DNA of 64,000 nt from Clostridium carboxidivorans P7 (GCF_001038625.1 NZ_CP011803.1:5270001-5334000); one strand, 5' to 3'; counted from the stretch's first letter, positions 53,979-62,676 are shown. Notes: generated by a model from the letters alone, not told the origin. Program-made: numbers and translations.

Positions 53979-54443
53979 ATGAAAATTTATGAAGGAAAAT
54001 TAAGTGCAGAAACATTAAAATTTGGTTTAGTAGTTGGAAGGTTTAATGAATTTATAGGATCTAAGCTTTTATCAGGAGCATTAGATTGTTTAAAAAGACA
54101 TGGAGCAACAGAAGATAATATAGAAATAAGCTGGGTTCCAGGAGCTTTTGAAATTCCACTAGTAGCAAAAAAAATGGTAGCTATGAAAAAATATGATGCT
54201 GTTATATGTCTTGGCGCTGTAATTAAAGGTTCTACACCACATTTTGATTATGTATCTAGTGAAGTATCAAAAGGAGTAGCACATGTATCTTTAGAATCAG
54301 AAACACCTGTAATATTCAGCGTACTTACTACAGATAGTATAGAACAGGCTATAGAAAGAGCTGGAACTAAAGCAGGTAACAAAGGTTGGGATGGAGCTAT
54401 GTCTGCTATAGAAATGGCTAACCTAATGAAGGAATTAAAGTAA
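53979..54443 (+). CDS. ribH: 6,7-dimethyl-8-ribityllumazine synthase
   Basis: Forms lumazine from the RibD and RibB products; assembles as large oligomers. Motifs are VVGRFNEFIGSKLLSGA, WVPGAFEIPLVAK, ICLGAVIKGSTPHFDYV and VLTTDSIEQAIERAGTKAGNKG. 154 residues. Last gene of the rib operon; no simple terminator precedes the palindromic element that follows. Confidence 0.97.
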   Translation: MKIYEGKLSAETLKFGLVVGRFNEFIGSKLLSGALDCLKRHGATEDNIEISWVPGAFEIPLVAKKMVAMKKYDAVICLGAVIKGSTPHFDYVSSEVSKGVAHVSLESETPVIFSVLTTDSIEQAIERAGTKAGNKGWDGAMSAIEMANLMKELK

Positions 54444-54479
54444 TATAATAAGTACATTACGATGTAGGTTGCAGTAGAG

Positions 54480-54790
54480 GTTTGGATTTTAACTTTCATT
54501 CCGTGATATGTGATAAGGGTGTCATCACGGCTAAATGTTTTAAGCAGAGAGCCAAAATCTATGATTTTGTGCGAATCGCTTACTCCTCTGAGGAAACGAA
54601 GAGGAGTTTCTGATTTATTCTAAAGCTCGAAATTTTTGAAAGCCTAAGAACTTTGTCAAACTCGGTTCCCTCAGACAGGACTAAAGTTCTAAGGCTTTCA
54701 AAAATTTTGAGCTAAGAATAATATTAAAACAATTTAGCTAATGTGATGACACCCTTATCATATATCACTGCATAAAAGTTAAAATCCAAA
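54480..54790. repeat. 310 bp nested palindromic element (mobile element or structured RNA)
   Basis: Outer arms of about 63 bases (54480-54543 and 54725-54790) pair at about 90 per cent identity; both begin GTTTGGATTTTAACTTT on their own strands. Inside are three further hairpins: CAAAATC / GATTTTG at 54553-54571, ACTCCTCT / AGAGGAGT at 54582-54608, and 31 bp arms (AGCTC..GAACTTT) at 54624-54654 / 54683-54713 with a 28-base loop. No reading frame, and no obvious target-site duplication. It occupies most of the 476-base gap between ribH and the nhaC-type gene. It could be a non-autonomous transposable element or a structured RNA. Confidence 0.8.
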
Positions 54791-54919
54791 CTAGTAACTT
54801 CAAATGTACGCATCTAATTGCATTGTTATATATACTTTTATTAAGTAAAAAGTATATTTGTAACAATAATCTATTATATGTACACGCAATGCACTAAAAA
54901 GTATATAATTTATTCATTC

Positions 54920-56260
54920 TTAAGCTCCGATGGAGGAAGAATCTTCGTCTTCTAGTTTTAACGCACTTTTAGCTGGAGTTTTAAATTTAGGTACTCCAAG
55001 TATTATAGCAAATATAGATGCTATGCCTAAAAGATACGGATAGCAAAGATATTTCATTATCAGGAATGGTGAAATTGCTGCAAGACCAGAGGCAACTAAA
55101 AGTTGAGCTCCATAAGGTATACAGCCTTGTATAAAGCAAGCAAAAGTATCTAAAAGACTGGCAGTTTTTCTTCTATCTACACCGTAGCTTTCAGATAAAT
55201 CTTTGGCTAGAGAACCAACTATAATTATAGAAACGGTATTATTAGCAGTACATAAATTTACTAAACTAACTAATAATCCTATACCAAATTCAGCACCTCT
55301 CCTAGAATGAACTCTTTTTTGTATTGTATTTAATAGATAATCTATTCCGCCATTGAATTTTATTAATTCGCCAATACCTCCAATTAATATGGATATCATA
55401 GATATGTCTTCCATACCTGCAATACCTTTGGCGCAAAGCTGAAATACTGTGAATATATCAAAAGATCCATAAATAAGACCAATTGTAGATGCAAGTACAA
55501 TACCTCCAATTAGTACTAACACTACGTTAAAGCCTGTTAAGGCTACTCCAAATACAGCTATGTAAGGCAATATTTTAATAAATTGATAATTATAAGGTCC
55601 TGAGTGATTAACATGCATACCAAAAGTTAAAAATGCATATATCAATAATGTTAAAATAGCTGCAGGAAGTACTATTTTAAAGTTAGCTTTAAATTTATCT
55701 ACCATTTCACAGTCCTGGGTTTTAGTAGCGGCTACAGTAGAATTTGATATCATAGATAGACCGTCACCAAACATAGCACCACTGACTACAGCAGCAATTA
55801 AAAATGCTATAGGAAGACCTGTTTTTTGTGATATTCCAACTGCAATAGGTGATAGAGTTACTATTGTTCCAACAGAAGTTCCAAGTGACATGGATAAAAA
55901 AGAACCAATTACAAATATACCAGCTACCATAAAACTAGGTGGAAAAACAGCTAGTCCTAAATTTACAGTAGAATCTACAGCACCCATAGATTTGCTGACT
56001 TCAGCAAAAGCACCTGCTAAAATAAAAATTAAACACATCAGTATGATGCTAGAATCTCCAGCACCCTTGCAAAATCTCTCAACTTTTAATTCTATAGGTA
56101 TATTTTTGTTTTGAAGTATAGCTATAGTAGATGCAATTATTAATGCTACAATTACAGGCATTTTATAAAAATCTTTCATTATAATTGAAACGCCAAGAAA
56201 TAGCAGCATAAATATAACTAGTGGCAATAATGCCATAGCATTACCTTTTTTTTCTTTCAT
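54920..56260 (-). CDS. NhaC-family Na+/H+ antiporter
   Basis: A 446-residue, 11-12 helix antiporter of the NhaC/COG1757 type. GTSVGTIVTLSPIAVG, SGAMFGDGLSMISNSTVAA, ALTGFNVVLVLIGG, GIAGMEDISMISILIGGIGE and CFIQGCIPYGAQLL match the family (some members exchange malate/lactate or amino acids). ATG 56260 follows GGGAGG by 11 bases. Monocistronic. The ion specificity is not readable. Confidence 0.87.
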   Translation of the reverse strand: MKEKKGNAMALLPLVIFMLLFLGVSIIMKDFYKMPVIVALIIASTIAILQNKNIPIELKVERFCKGAGDSSIILMCLIFILAGAFAEVSKSMGAVDSTVNLGLAVFPPSFMVAGIFVIGSFLSMSLGTSVGTIVTLSPIAVGISQKTGLPIAFLIAAVVSGAMFGDGLSMISNSTVAATKTQDCEMVDKFKANFKIVLPAAILTLLIYAFLTFGMHVNHSGPYNYQFIKILPYIAVFGVALTGFNVVLVLIGGIVLASTIGLIYGSFDIFTVFQLCAKGIAGMEDISMISILIGGIGELIKFNGGIDYLLNTIQKRVHSRRGAEFGIGLLVSLVNLCTANNTVSIIIVGSLAKDLSESYGVDRRKTASLLDTFACFIQGCIPYGAQLLVASGLAAISPFLIMKYLCYPYLLGIASIFAIILGVPKFKTPAKSALKLEDEDSSSIGA

Positions 56261-56483
56261 TATTTTGAATACCTCCCTTTATGCTTTTGCATGATTTAAT
56301 GCAACAGATATATAATATCACTTATTATATTCAAATATTGGTATAATAACTATATTTTATAATAAGGTTCGGAGATATTATAAAAAACTATATATAAATT
56401 TTATTACAATTATTGAATATTGTTTATACAATATATATGTAGTATAATGTACTGACTAAACTTATGAAGGGTATATTTTAAAT

Positions 56484-57008
56484 ATGAATTTAATACAAAA
56501 CATAGATATGAATATATTAATATTTATACAAGAAAAAATGCATACATCATTAATGGACAAAGTAATGCCTGTAATAACGTCTTTAGGAAGTGGCGGATTA
56601 GTTTGGGTTTTCATAACCATATTGCTTTTAATGAGTAATAAATATAGAAAAGTTGGAATAATTATGGCATTAAGTTTAATGCTAGTTACTATTTTAGGAG
56701 AAGGAATAATAAAGCATGTCGTTCAAAGGACAAGACCATGTGTAGACGTGCCTACAATGAAAATGCTTGTGAAAAGTCCTAAGTCCTATTCATTTCCTTC
56801 AGGACATACTGCTGCTAGCTTTGCAGCCGCTGGGGTTGTGATGATTAATTCAAAGAAGTATGGTTTATATGCATTATTATTAGCAAGTTTAATTGCTTTT
56901 TCAAGATTATACTTATTTGTTCATTATCCTTCAGATGTGCTTGCAGGAGTGATTTTAGGATTAGCTTGTGCTAAAATGTCCAGCATGGCTGCTAAAAAGT
57001 TTTTTTAA
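56484..57008 (+). CDS. PAP2-family membrane phosphatase
   Basis: A 174-residue membrane enzyme with the three PAP2 motifs: KHVVQRTRP (K-x6-RP), FPSGHTAA and SRLYLFVHYPSD. Likely dephosphorylates undecaprenyl pyrophosphate or phosphatidic acid at the membrane. Five or so hydrophobic segments. ATG follows GAAGGG. Divergent from the NhaC-type gene and followed by a long hairpin. Confidence 0.92.
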   Translation: MNLIQNIDMNILIFIQEKMHTSLMDKVMPVITSLGSGGLVWVFITILLLMSNKYRKVGIIMALSLMLVTILGEGIIKHVVQRTRPCVDVPTMKMLVKSPKSYSFPSGHTAASFAAAGVVMINSKKYGLYALLLASLIAFSRLYLFVHYPSDVLAGVILGLACAKMSSMAAKKFF

Positions 57009-57065
57009 GTTATTAATTAATCGGAAGAAAATTTACAATAAGTACATTTTATCTTTGTAATGTGA

Positions 57066-57130
57066 CGCAAAAGCACCACGTAATTCAACTTTTTGAATTA
57101 TGTGGTGCTTTTGCGAATTGTTCATTTTTT
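57066..57130 (+). terminator. Long hairpin after PAP2 gene
   Basis: Arms CGCAAAAGCACCACGTAATT(CAA) and (TTG)AATTATGTGGTGCTTTTGCG pair over 23 bp with one G-U and a 4-base loop. A T-run (57125-57131) follows after 9 bases. It is probably a terminator or protective end structure. Confidence 0.65.
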
Positions 57131-57218
57131 TAGTTGCTGCGTGAAATGAGAAAAGAAAGAACCTTTTTTTCATGAATAACGTCTCCTTATAGTGCTTAAA
57201 TTATATAAAACAAATAGA

Positions 57219-58139
57219 TTATTTAAATCTTAAAAACAAAAGCATAATAGGTATGGTGATTATAGATAGAATGTGTGTAGCTAAAACACACTTTGAAGCT
57301 AAAATCGTATTATAATTATACTTTTCACAAAACAGCACCGTAACAGTAGCGGTTGGAATTGCCTCTGCTGCTATGCAGATGTTTTTTATTAAAGGTGTCC
57401 AATTAAGAAAGCTTATTATAACAAACATTATAATAGGAGCAATTATAAGTCTCATAAATGAACAAAAGTATACATCCTTATCAAATATAATTTCTTTAAA
57501 TTTCATTGAAGCAACCTTCTCACCTATTATCATCATAGATAAAGGCATTGTAACAGCTCCTATATCACTAAGTGTTTGTTTTATTATGAAAGGTACTTTT
57601 ATAGATAACATAAATATGAATAACCCGACTACTACAGCAATTATATTAGGATTATTTAAATACTTCTTTAAGGCAATGCCACTTGATTCATGAGAGAAAA
57701 GCCCTTCCCCATATGTCCAAAATAGTATCTGATATGGGATTAAAAAAATTGATAAGTAGAGAACTCCAATTTGACCATAAAGTCCATATATTAAAGGCAC
57801 TCCCATTGCCCCGCCGTTAGGAAATATAAACATAAATTTAATTATTTGCTGTTTATCAATGTTATATTTACCTAAAACAAACCTACTAACTAGTATGATA
57901 GCAACATGAAATATAACTGATATAATAAAAATCTCTAGCATGCTGCCCAATAATTCTTTAGAATAACTTATTATAAAGGAACTTACTACTAATGCAGGTA
58001 ATGCAATATTCGTTAATATGTTAGATAACCCTCTACTTAGTTCATCATTAATTAAATTCTTCTTTCCTGCAAAAGAACCAACGCCCATTATCAAAGCTAA
58101 GATTGCAACTTGATTTATAGCATTAATATAATTATTCAA
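57219..58139 (-). CDS. AEC-family (auxin efflux carrier type) transporter
   Basis: A 306-residue, 10-helix transporter with GVGSFAGKKNLINDELSRGLS, FPNGGAMGVPLIYGLYG, PLSMMIIGEKVA and AAEAIPTATVTVLFCEKYN. Bacterial members export malate or other carboxylates; the substrate here is unknown. The frame opens at TTG 58157, but AAAGGTG lies just after it, so TTG 58139 (spacing 8) is the more likely start. Confidence 0.85.
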   Translation of the reverse strand: MNNYINAINQVAILALIMGVGSFAGKKNLINDELSRGLSNILTNIALPALVVSSFIISYSKELLGSMLEIFIISVIFHVAIILVSRFVLGKYNIDKQQIIKFMFIFPNGGAMGVPLIYGLYGQIGVLYLSIFLIPYQILFWTYGEGLFSHESSGIALKKYLNNPNIIAVVVGLFIFMLSIKVPFIIKQTLSDIGAVTMPLSMMIIGEKVASMKFKEIIFDKDVYFCSFMRLIIAPIIMFVIISFLNWTPLIKNICIAAEAIPTATVTVLFCEKYNYNTILASKCVLATHILSIITIPIMLLFLRFK

Positions 58140-58157
58140 TTTATTAGCACCTTTCAA

Positions 58158-58205
58158 ATTATAAAATAAAACTGAATGGTGTGGATTTATAACTACACAC
58201 CATTC
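58158..58205 (-). terminator. Terminator of the marR-GNAT operon
   Basis: On the minus strand the 10 bp stem GAATGGTGTG / CACACCATTC is followed by AGTTTTATTTTATAA. Confidence 0.8.
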
Positions 58206-58224
58206 TCAATTAAATTATTTATCA

Positions 58225-58719
58225 TTATTTAATATTTTTTTCATAGCAATAGAATGGCTTTTCCTTTCCTAAAAAACTCATCTCTCCAATTAAGTGATAA
58301 CCACATTTTTTAAATAATGCGTTCATTTTAGTATTTATTGAATAGGTATCTGTTTTTAAATATCTTATATTGTTAGCTAAAGCTAATTCATCAGCAAATT
58401 TCATTAATTCAGTACCAATCCCACTTCTTCTGTAGTTCGGATTAACTGCCATTCTATGAACAACCATACAATCTTCTTTCAATGACCAGTTTAACCCAGT
58501 ATACTCAACTGGTTCTACTTTATTAATGCATACGAAACCAACCAACTTTCCTTCTCTTTCTGCTACATATAAGTCTCCTCTTTGGATATCCTTCATAAAA
58601 TCTTTTTCCTGAGGATAATTTTCATCCCACTGCGTATTATTGTAGGTTCGCATTTCTGCAATAGTTTCCTTTATGATTTGCATAATTTCTTTTGTATCTT
58701 CAATAACTGCTTTTCTCAT
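58225..58719 (-). CDS. GNAT-family N-acetyltransferase
   Basis: A 164-residue acetyl-CoA-dependent acetyltransferase. The acetyl-CoA site VHRMAVNPNYRRSGIGTELM (R-x2-G-x-G/A) is near 88-107, preceded by DLYVAEREGKLVGFV and followed by NTKMNALFKKCGYHLIG. The substrate is unknown. AGGAGG precedes ATG. It is 12 bases after the MarR-type gene and so is probably regulated by it. Confidence 0.92.
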   Translation of the reverse strand: MRKAVIEDTKEIMQIIKETIAEMRTYNNTQWDENYPQEKDFMKDIQRGDLYVAEREGKLVGFVCINKVEPVEYTGLNWSLKEDCMVVHRMAVNPNYRRSGIGTELMKFADELALANNIRYLKTDTYSINTKMNALFKKCGYHLIGEMSFLGKEKPFYCYEKNIK

Positions 58720-58731
58720 TCTAAAATCCTC

Positions 58732-59181
58732 CTAAAAATTTTTTATTTCTTTCCAATCACTTTCAATATTTTCTCTCATTTTCTTAACTAATTTATTGAC
58801 TAGTTCCTTTTCCTCGCTGTTAAAATTCTTAAAGCAAACCTCAATATTTCTATTTTCTTCTTCAATAATAAATGTGTATACTTCCAGTGCTTTTTCCTTT
58901 GGATAAAGTCTCCACATTCTTTTATCAATGTCATCCCTTTTTTTATCTATATATCCTGCTTCAATAAGTTTCTGTATAGCTTTTGTTGTAGTAGTTTTAT
59001 CTACTTTTAAAAGGTTTGATAAATCAATTTGATTAATTCCTTGATTTTCACATATCCTTGTTAAAAATGTAAATTGACCTTTTTGTAGATGTATTTCTTT
59101 AAATTTCAGGTCGCTTATAGAATTAATGCAGCGAGACAGAGCTCCTATCTCTCTTAATATAGGGCTATCTAAATCTTTAAT
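58732..59181 (-). CDS. MarR-family transcriptional regulator with apparent ATT start
   Basis: A 149-residue regulator. IKDLDSPILREIGALSRCI leads into the winged helix: QGINQIDLSNLLKVDKTTTT (recognition helix) and IQKLIEAGYIDKKRDDIDKRMWRLYP (wing, cited as AGYIDKKRDDIDKRMW). The frame is closed by TGA only two codons before ATT 59181, and the first ATG/GTG/TTG in frame is Met89, inside the wing. ATT lies 9 bases after a perfect AGGAGG, so it is the likely initiation codon, as in infC. The alternatives are a sequencing error or pseudogene. Two palindromic operators flank its promoter; it leads the GNAT gene. Confidence 0.85.
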   Translation of the reverse strand: MKDLDSPILREIGALSRCINSISDLKFKEIHLQKGQFTFLTRICENQGINQIDLSNLLKVDKTTTTKAIQKLIEAGYIDKKRDDIDKRMWRLYPKEKALEVYTFIIEEENRNIEVCFKNFNSEEKELVNKLVKKMRENIESDWKEIKNF

Positions 59182-59203
59182 AAGACTTCACCTCCTATAA
59201 ATG

Positions 59204-59221
59204 TAGTTGAAAGTTCAACTA
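59204..59221. promoter_or_regulatory. MarR operator 1
   Basis: TAGTTGAAAGTTCAACTA: 8 bp inverted repeat with a 2-base centre, at the transcription start of the marR promoter. Confidence 0.75.
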
Positions 59222-59231
59222 TGTTATATTT

Positions 59232-59260
59232 ATAATAGCATATATTAATTGAACTTTCAA
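59232..59260 (-). promoter_or_regulatory. Promoter of the marR-GNAT operon
   Basis: On the minus strand TTGAAA (59260-59255), 17-base spacer, TATTAT (59237-59232). The -35 lies inside operator 2, so bound repressor would block polymerase. Confidence 0.75.
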
Positions 59261-59263
59261 CTA
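59246..59263. promoter_or_regulatory. MarR operator 2
   Basis: TAATTGAACTTTCAACTA, one mismatch from the reverse complement of operator 1, with its centre exactly 42 bp (four helical turns) from it. Confidence 0.72.
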
Positions 59264-59349
59264 TTATATGCTATATTCTTTCCAACCCAATCTACATAAT
59301 TTATAGAATCTTCTTAAGCATTAAATTTTAACAATCTGTTATCGCTGAT

Positions 59350-59436
59350 TTCTCTGGCGATCCACCTATAGAATATAGAAAGCAGCTTAGTGTGATCTTA
59401 ACCACAATAAACTGCTTTGGTTTATTTTTTTGAAAA
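59350..59436 (+). pseudogene. Possible C-terminal relic of an IS transposase
   Basis: A short frame reads GDPPIEYRKQLSVI...NCFGLFF then stop. The PIEYRKQL stretch is like the C-terminal SP(V/I)EYR of IS3-family transposases. A terminator-like hairpin AAAGCAG / CTGCTTT with a T-run overlaps it. No upstream transposase sequence or inverted repeat is seen, so this is a weak call. Confidence 0.3.
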
Positions 59437-59458
59437 GAGTGATATTTTCTTTATAACG

Positions 59459-59480
59459 TCACAATTTTTTAAAATTGTGA
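59459..59480. terminator. Hairpin after the second TSUP gene
   Basis: Perfect 10 bp palindrome TCACAATTTT-TT-AAAATTGTGA, 12 bases past the TSUP stop on the minus strand; weak T content follows. Confidence 0.5.
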
Positions 59481-59491
59481 AAGTTAAATAA

Positions 59492-60247
59492 CTATTTAAC
59501 GGCACCATAAAGTATTTTTAAAGCTACACACAAAGACATGGTTACAAAAAGTGGCTTTATAATTTTTGCACCATTTTTAAGCGCTACTTTAGTACCAAAT
59601 TTCGCTCCTATTATCATAAATATAGCAACAGGAACTCCCAGCTTGTAGTTAATTTGACCTCTAAAAGCAAACATTATTAAGGATGCAATGTTGCTTCCAA
59701 AGTTCATTACTTTTCCATTTCCAGCAGAACGCACAAAATCGAATTGATATATACCTATAAGTCCAAATATTAAAAAAGATCCTGTTCCGGGACCAAAAAA
59801 TCCATCATAAAAGCCTAAAGAAAAAGCAAGGAGTATACCTAAAATTAAGCTTTTTTTACACAAACCTTTAAACTTGTCCTCTTTGCCAATACTTTTGGAA
59901 AATAAACTATATATTCCTACAAATAATAATAGTGTTAGAACTATCATATTAAGATATTTTGCATCTATAATAAGTACTGTATTTACACCTAAAACAGCAC
60001 CTATAACTGTAAAAGGAAGCAAAAACTTTAAAATTTTTAAATCTACTTTTCCGGACTGCATAAATTTAAGAGAACTAGTAAATGATGCACAAGTAGAAGA
60101 AAATTTATTGGTACCAAGAGTTATATGAGGTGGAACTCCTGCTAGTAAAAAAGCTGGAACACTTATAATTCCGCCTCCTCCTGCAATGGAATCAACAAAA
60201 GCAGCAAAAAAACCAGCCACACACAAAAAGATTAGATTCATTGTCAT
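59492..60247 (-). CDS. TSUP-family (TauE/SafE) membrane transporter, second copy
   Basis: A 251-residue, eight-helix protein with the classical signature AAFVDSIAGGGGIISVPAFLL, cited as VDSIAGGGGIISVPAFLL, GTNKFSSTCASF and LGFYDGFFGPGTGSFL, followed by GNGKVMNFGSNIASL. It belongs to the standard YfcA-like branch and is clearly different from the TSUP protein at 11.2 kb. ATG 60247 follows GGCGGTG; a TTG at 60262 precedes that site. Substrate unknown (sulfite, sulfonate or organic acid). Confidence 0.88.
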   Translation of the reverse strand: MTMNLIFLCVAGFFAAFVDSIAGGGGIISVPAFLLAGVPPHITLGTNKFSSTCASFTSSLKFMQSGKVDLKILKFLLPFTVIGAVLGVNTVLIIDAKYLNMIVLTLLLFVGIYSLFSKSIGKEDKFKGLCKKSLILGILLAFSLGFYDGFFGPGTGSFLIFGLIGIYQFDFVRSAGNGKVMNFGSNIASLIMFAFRGQINYKLGVPVAIFMIIGAKFGTKVALKNGAKIIKPLFVTMSLCVALKILYGAVK

Positions 60248-60330
60248 AAAAAACACCGCCAATACTTAGTCATTTTAATTATCTCCATTAATTCTAACAT
60301 AAAATTATCAGGCTGGCTTAAAAAGTTCTA

Positions 60331-62184
60331 TTAGTTGGATTTAAATTTTTTTAACAAATTATGCTTTAATATTTCATCTGAATATTGAAGTTGATTTAAT
60401 ACATCTTCCTTTTTCTTTTTTAGAGCATCAGTTTCATCAATTTTTTGGTTTGTGGATATATTATAGTAAGAATTTTTTTGGCTAACATAATAATAGTTAT
60501 TATATATAAAAGAACCATCTCTAAATATAATATTCCCTTCAGAAGAATTAAAAAGATCTTTTCCCATAAAATTTTTATCAGATAAATTAAAAAGGTTAGC
60601 TATTGTAGGATATATATCCATTTGACCGCTATATATATTGTTTACTCCCTTAATGGATTCATCAGGAAAATGAATCATCATTGGAACCTTTTGAAGTTTC
60701 AACCATTCTATATCAGATAGAGAGTTTTTACCTAAAAATTTACATAGTTCTTGTTCATGCTCCTTAGGGATAGCATAATGATCGCCATATAGTACTACAA
60801 CAGAATCTTTTAGAATACCTTCCTTTTCTAATTTATCAAAGAATATTCCTAGCTGTTCGTCCGTGTAATGTATTGATTTTAAATAGTTACCTAAAAGAGA
60901 GTTTTCATAAGAACCTACATTAAAGTTACCATAATTATCAACATCATCATAAGGAAAATGACTGCTTAAGGTTATTAAAAATGAATAGTAGGGTTTATCT
61001 AATTTTTTTATTTTATCTATAGATTGATTTAGGAAAGATTTGTCGCTTAAACCTAAACCAACATTTTCATCAATATTATAGCTTTTTTCACCATAGAAAT
61101 TATCAAAACCAAATTTTTTATATACTACATTTCTATTCCAAAAGCTTTCTCTGAATCCGTGAAGTGCAGCTGTATTGTAACCAGATTTTTTAAAACTTTT
61201 AGGCATAGCATTAAATTCATTTCCGCAATACAAAAAATACGCAGCACCAGATGAAGCTGGATATAAGGAATTGTTAGTCATAAATTCAGCATCAGAGGTT
61301 CCTCCAGCAGATATTTGATAATAAAAATTATTGAAGTATTCACTGCGTTTTATCCATTTATTTAAATTTGGAGTGATCTCTTTGTCATCTACTTTAGCAT
61401 TAATAACAAATTCTTGAAGAGCTTCAACTTGAATCATAATGAGATTTTTACCTTTTGCAGCTCCATTTAAATTATTGTTATGAGAAGAATTATCTTGAAA
61501 AAAAGTTTGTATAGATGTTTCTTCTGATTTAGATACAGGAGATTTTCGGCTTATATTAAAGGATATGAAATTATAAAAATCTAAATAGTGATAATTAATA
61601 CTTCCTAATTTTTTTGTTATGTATACTTTATTATACATGGTGGTTAAAAGTTTTGGCTGATCCTTTGATAGGGAATAAAAGTTATGGGTATCGATAATTA
61701 TACCTACAATTAATAATACTGAAAAAATTAGAGCTTTTGAAAGCTTAGTTGTAATTTCAGCTTTTTCAGATTTATATTTATTAATTATTATAGGTATAAA
61801 TATGAGATCTAAAGCATAAAAAAAGTCAGTGAATTTTATAATACTGCTTACACTGGATTTTACTGCTCCAAGTTGAAAGCCATTTATAAGCACAGGTATT
61901 GATATTACATCTTTAAAATATCTAAAGTAATTTAAGTCACTTATTAAAAAAATGGTTATGATTAAATTGCATATATATAAAAATTTAGTACGAATTTTGC
62001 TGTTTAAAATTAAAGAAAATGATACAAGGATTATAATAGAGGCGAATATTGGGTAAAGTAAAGAAGTATATGAAAAGTAACCGGATTCCAGCTGTCTTCC
62101 GTATATGAGTGCTTTTGCACATACCAAAATTATAAATAATATTACATCTATATATGTACTAATAAGTACTTTTGCTTTTTTCAT
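60331..62184 (-). CDS. LtaS-type lipoteichoic acid synthase family sulfatase
   Basis: A 617-residue membrane phosphoglycerol transferase-like protein with five N-terminal membrane helices (about 8-190) and an extracellular sulfatase-fold domain. The catalytic Thr lies in SAGGTSDAEF near 292, NLIMIQVEALQEFV holds the first metal ligand, and VVLYGDHYAIP near 470 carries the Asp/His ligands. Likely polymerises glycerol phosphate from phosphatidylglycerol, or transfers it to another acceptor. ATG follows CGGAGGAAATGAA; the GGAGG is the last part of the structured leader upstream. Confidence 0.9.
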   Translation of the reverse strand: MKKAKVLISTYIDVILFIILVCAKALIYGRQLESGYFSYTSLLYPIFASIIILVSFSLILNSKIRTKFLYICNLIITIFLISDLNYFRYFKDVISIPVLINGFQLGAVKSSVSSIIKFTDFFYALDLIFIPIIINKYKSEKAEITTKLSKALIFSVLLIVGIIIDTHNFYSLSKDQPKLLTTMYNKVYITKKLGSINYHYLDFYNFISFNISRKSPVSKSEETSIQTFFQDNSSHNNNLNGAAKGKNLIMIQVEALQEFVINAKVDDKEITPNLNKWIKRSEYFNNFYYQISAGGTSDAEFMTNNSLYPASSGAAYFLYCGNEFNAMPKSFKKSGYNTAALHGFRESFWNRNVVYKKFGFDNFYGEKSYNIDENVGLGLSDKSFLNQSIDKIKKLDKPYYSFLITLSSHFPYDDVDNYGNFNVGSYENSLLGNYLKSIHYTDEQLGIFFDKLEKEGILKDSVVVLYGDHYAIPKEHEQELCKFLGKNSLSDIEWLKLQKVPMMIHFPDESIKGVNNIYSGQMDIYPTIANLFNLSDKNFMGKDLFNSSEGNIIFRDGSFIYNNYYYVSQKNSYYNISTNQKIDETDALKKKKEDVLNQLQYSDEILKHNLLKKFKSN

Positions 62185-62350
62185 TTCATTTCCTCCGAAG
62201 CATTAAGTGATTCTTAGACTCAGGTGGAGTTTGCTTGTGAGGAATACCTCTCTACATCTGAGTCTTAGAAGAACTTATCCAGGCGCGTAGCAGTGCTTAT
62301 CCCCCACTTTGAAAAAGATGGGGGGTGTTAGCAATGGTAGCGATCGGATA
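62185..62350 (-). ncRNA. Structured leader before the LtaS-type gene, resembling an IS200/IS605 right end
   Basis: On the minus strand, in order: a CCCCCCATCTTT...AAAGTGGGGG hairpin within outer arms TTATCC / GGATAA, then a second hairpin with arms TTCTAAGACTCAG / CTGAGTCTAAGAA, an inner GTAGAG / CTCCAC stem and a GAGG-TATT-CCTC tip. AAGAATCACTTAATGCTTCGG runs directly into the GGAGG of the downstream gene. The AAGAATC...CTTCGG end resembles the 3' part of TnpB guide RNAs at IS200/IS605 right ends, but no tnpB is present. It may equally be a cis-regulatory RNA. Confidence 0.5.
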
Positions 62351-62676
62351 AAAAACACATTATAAATGATTATAAAACTATTATGTGTATAATTCTATAA
62401 TAATATATTAACAAATTGTTTCAAAAAATTTAATAGTTATAAATAGAAGTTTCATTTAGAGAAAATTGTATTATAATTAAAAGGAGCTCAAATTTATTTA
62501 TAAATGTGATTATAAGGTGTTTTTATGGAAGTGTAAATATTTTTGAATTTTATTAAATAAGAGTTAAAATATTAAGTTGCATATTTTTGTTTAGTAAAAT
62601 AGCTATTTACATAAAGACAATAGTATAGCATAATATACTTGTTACGGAAACAGAATTTTTTGGGAGGAATAGGAAG
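62351..62676. other. AT-rich spacer between the structured leader and the RDD gene
   Basis: A weak hairpin ACACAT / ATGTGT (62353-62386) reads as a terminator on the minus strand, with TTTTTTATCC after it. Toward the RDD gene a promoter TTTACA-N17-CATAAT is possible (62606-62634). No coding sequence is seen. Confidence 0.45.
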
